Assembly (NCBI RefSeq): GCF_016132545.1
Contig: NZ_CP066167.1
Coordinates: forward strand, 3,780,001-3,844,000
DNA from: Spongiibacter nanhainus
GTDB taxonomy: Bacteria > Pseudomonadota > Gammaproteobacteria > Pseudomonadales > Spongiibacteraceae
Direction: 5' to 3'
DNA: 64,000 bases
Shown piece by piece: positions 62,831 to 64,000 of this stretch; within the stretch, counting starts at the first letter, position 1, and the number at the start of each line of letters is the position of its first letter. Made by a program: the position numbers and the translations under genes. A model generated the notes under the pieces. That model ran no database searches. It was given only the letters and a program-made list of their open reading frames with translations, and was not told where the DNA came from.

Positions 62831-64000
62831 TTAGCGCTCAGTGAGAGCGGCGGCGCTGCCGCGGCGCAATGGTTTCAGCAGATACTGCGCCACCGTTTTA
62901 GTACCGGTGATGATCTCAACCGTTGTGGTCATCCCCGGAATAATCTCGATCGGCTCTTTACCTTCACGCTGCGGGATGTCGTTAATCTCGATGAGCGCCC
63001 GGTAGTAAGGGTCCTCATTTTGCTTAAGGTCCTCATCGATGGTGTCCGGGCTGATATAGGTCACCTCACCTCTCAGACCACCGTAGATGGTAAAATCGTA
63101 TGCATCGAGCTTCACATTAGACTCTAAGCCTGGACGGATAAAGGCCACGTCCTTCGAGTATACCCTCGCCTCCACCAGCATAGGCTCGTCCGAAGGCACG
63201 ATCTGCATAAGCTCATCACCACTTTTGAGCACAGCACCGATGGTGGAGATGGAGATATTTTTAACCGCCCCCGACATCGGAGAGCGTATCTTGGTCGCCT
63301 TCAAAGCTTCATCGCGCTGCTTGAGCACCTGCAATGTTTGCTCAAGCTCAGATTGCGTGGTAGCCAGCTGCTCCTGAGCCTCACGACGGTATTCGTTGGT
63401 GCGATTGGTCAACTCCGCCTGAAGATCCACAACTTGTCGACGCGCATTAAGCAACTCTGACTGAGCGGCATCCCCAGTTTTGGCAAGGTTCTCCAGTGCT
63501 GTCAACTCCTCTCGCGCCAAAGCCAGAGACTGACGGATGCTGGCCTTCTCTTCCCGCTGTTGCTGTAAGCGGCGGCTATGAAGATTGGTTTGGCGCCGGA
63601 CCAAATCCGGATCACCAAGGACTTCGGGACTGAACTCCAGGGGTTCATTGTTCAGCTCTGCCCGCAGGCGCTCGACATTGGCACGCAAATCGATGGCTTT
63701 GACCCGTGTCTCTTCAGCGCTGGCAGCAAAACGCGTCTGATCCAGCTCAGCCAGCACTTCTCCAGCTTCAACGGTTTGCCCTTCCTTGACATACATAGCC
63801 GACAGCACGCCGCCATCCACCGCCTGCACAACCTGTGAGCGACTGGATACGATCACTTTGCCCGTCGCTCGAACCTGCTCATCCAACGTTGCCCAGTTGG
63901 CCCACACCACAAACGCCAGCACGGTAAAGACCATGAGCCACAGCATACGACCCGACTTAGCCACGTCCAGCGGGCGGGTGCGCGCGAACATTTCCTCACG
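62831..64000 (-). CDS. HlyD-type membrane fusion protein of a type I secretion system (5' end possibly outside window)
   Basis: A periplasmic adaptor linking the inner-membrane ABC exporter to TolC. At least 386 residues: N-terminal cytoplasmic segment, one helix (about 15-33, MLWLMVFTVLAFVVWANWA), biotinyl-lipoyl-like strands GKVIVSSRSQVVQAVDGGVLSAMYVKEGQTVEAGEVLAEL, a long coiled-coil hairpin (90-235), then IRSPMSGAVKNISISTIGAVLKSGDELMQIVP and the HlyD C-terminal IIPGMTTTVEIITGTKTVAQYLLKPL. The frame stays open to the window edge (R-E-E before the first ATG, with poor spacing), so the start may lie further out. The exporter ATPase is probably just beyond. It most likely exports the 4,067- and 931-residue proteins. 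Confidence 0.92.
   Translation of the reverse strand, partial: REEMFARTRPLDVAKSGRMLWLMVFTVLAFVVWANWATLDEQVRATGKVIVSSRSQVVQAVDGGVLSAMYVKEGQTVEAGEVLAELDQTRFAASAEETRVKAIDLRANVERLRAELNNEPLEFSPEVLGDPDLVRRQTNLHSRRLQQQREEKASIRQSLALAREELTALENLAKTGDAAQSELLNARRQVVDLQAELTNRTNEYRREAQEQLATTQSELEQTLQVLKQRDEALKATKIRSPMSGAVKNISISTIGAVLKSGDELMQIVPSDEPMLVEARVYSKDVAFIRPGLESNVKLDAYDFTIYGGLRGEVTYISPDTIDEDLKQNEDPYYRALIEINDIPQREGKEPIEIIPGMTTTVEIITGTKTVAQYLLKPLRRGSAAALTER

Overview
The window is chromosomal DNA of a free-living, probably marine, gammaproteobacterium. Housekeeping gene order points to the Pseudomonadales/Cellvibrionales side: rppH-ptsP, ygfB-pepP-ubiH-ubiI divergent from zapA-6S RNA-ygfA, ilvA near rpiA, xerC-yigB, then a small SutA-like gene, glnB, amtB, glnK, and ubiK-yifB. 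A Spongiibacteraceae- or Halieaceae-like host would fit, but that is inference from gene order and protein character, not from a search. Most of the window is GC-rich; the SapC gene and the leader of the giant surface-protein gene are visibly AT-richer.

Layout. 1-4.1 kb: end of an NRDE/TANGO2 gene, ptsP, rppH and a HAD phosphatase. 4.2-7.5 kb: gcvH and a ferric-iron ABC transporter (permease and lipoprotein binding protein) with a perfect Fur box; its ATPase is not in the window. 7.5-13.6 kb: ubiI, ubiH, pepP, ygfB, then zapA, 6S RNA and 5-formyl-THF cyclo-ligase. 13.6-20.2 kb: ilvA, a TonB-like protein, a double-receiver response regulator, a sensor kinase, and rpiA. 20.2-25.3 kb: ggt, an alpha/beta hydrolase, xerC, yigB and a SutA-like protein. 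25.4-42.3 kb: a nitrogen-scavenging island with two PII genes flanking amtB, a TorF porin, a collagen-like secreted protein, urtABCDE, a nickel permease, and the urease genes ureDABC and ureEFG. 42.4-44.3 kb: ubiK and yifB. 44.5-64 kb: a cell-surface locus with a 931-residue cadherin-like protein, small accessory proteins, a SapC-family protein, a 4,067-residue type I-secreted surface protein with kilobase-scale internal repeats, and the HlyD-type adaptor of its presumed exporter.

Two systems stand out. First, three promoters in the nitrogen island (torF, urtA, ureD) each carry a -24/-12 sigma-54 element with one mismatch and exact GG-N10-GC spacing, plus one upstream GCACC-N5-GGTGC NtrC-type site with one mismatch. 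This predicts that a TorF porin (route unproven), ammonium uptake, urea import and urease are switched on together under nitrogen limitation. Second, the surface locus joins a SapC gene, a giant beta-rich protein that looks like an S-layer or adhesin, an HlyD adaptor and a second surface protein with a similar N-terminus. It is the best candidate for an undescribed system.

Dispersed hairpin repeats of the type GTAGGGCGGACAC...GTGTCCGCC sit in at least five intergenic gaps, mostly at gene ends. No tRNA, rRNA, CRISPR array, insertion sequence or prophage was seen.
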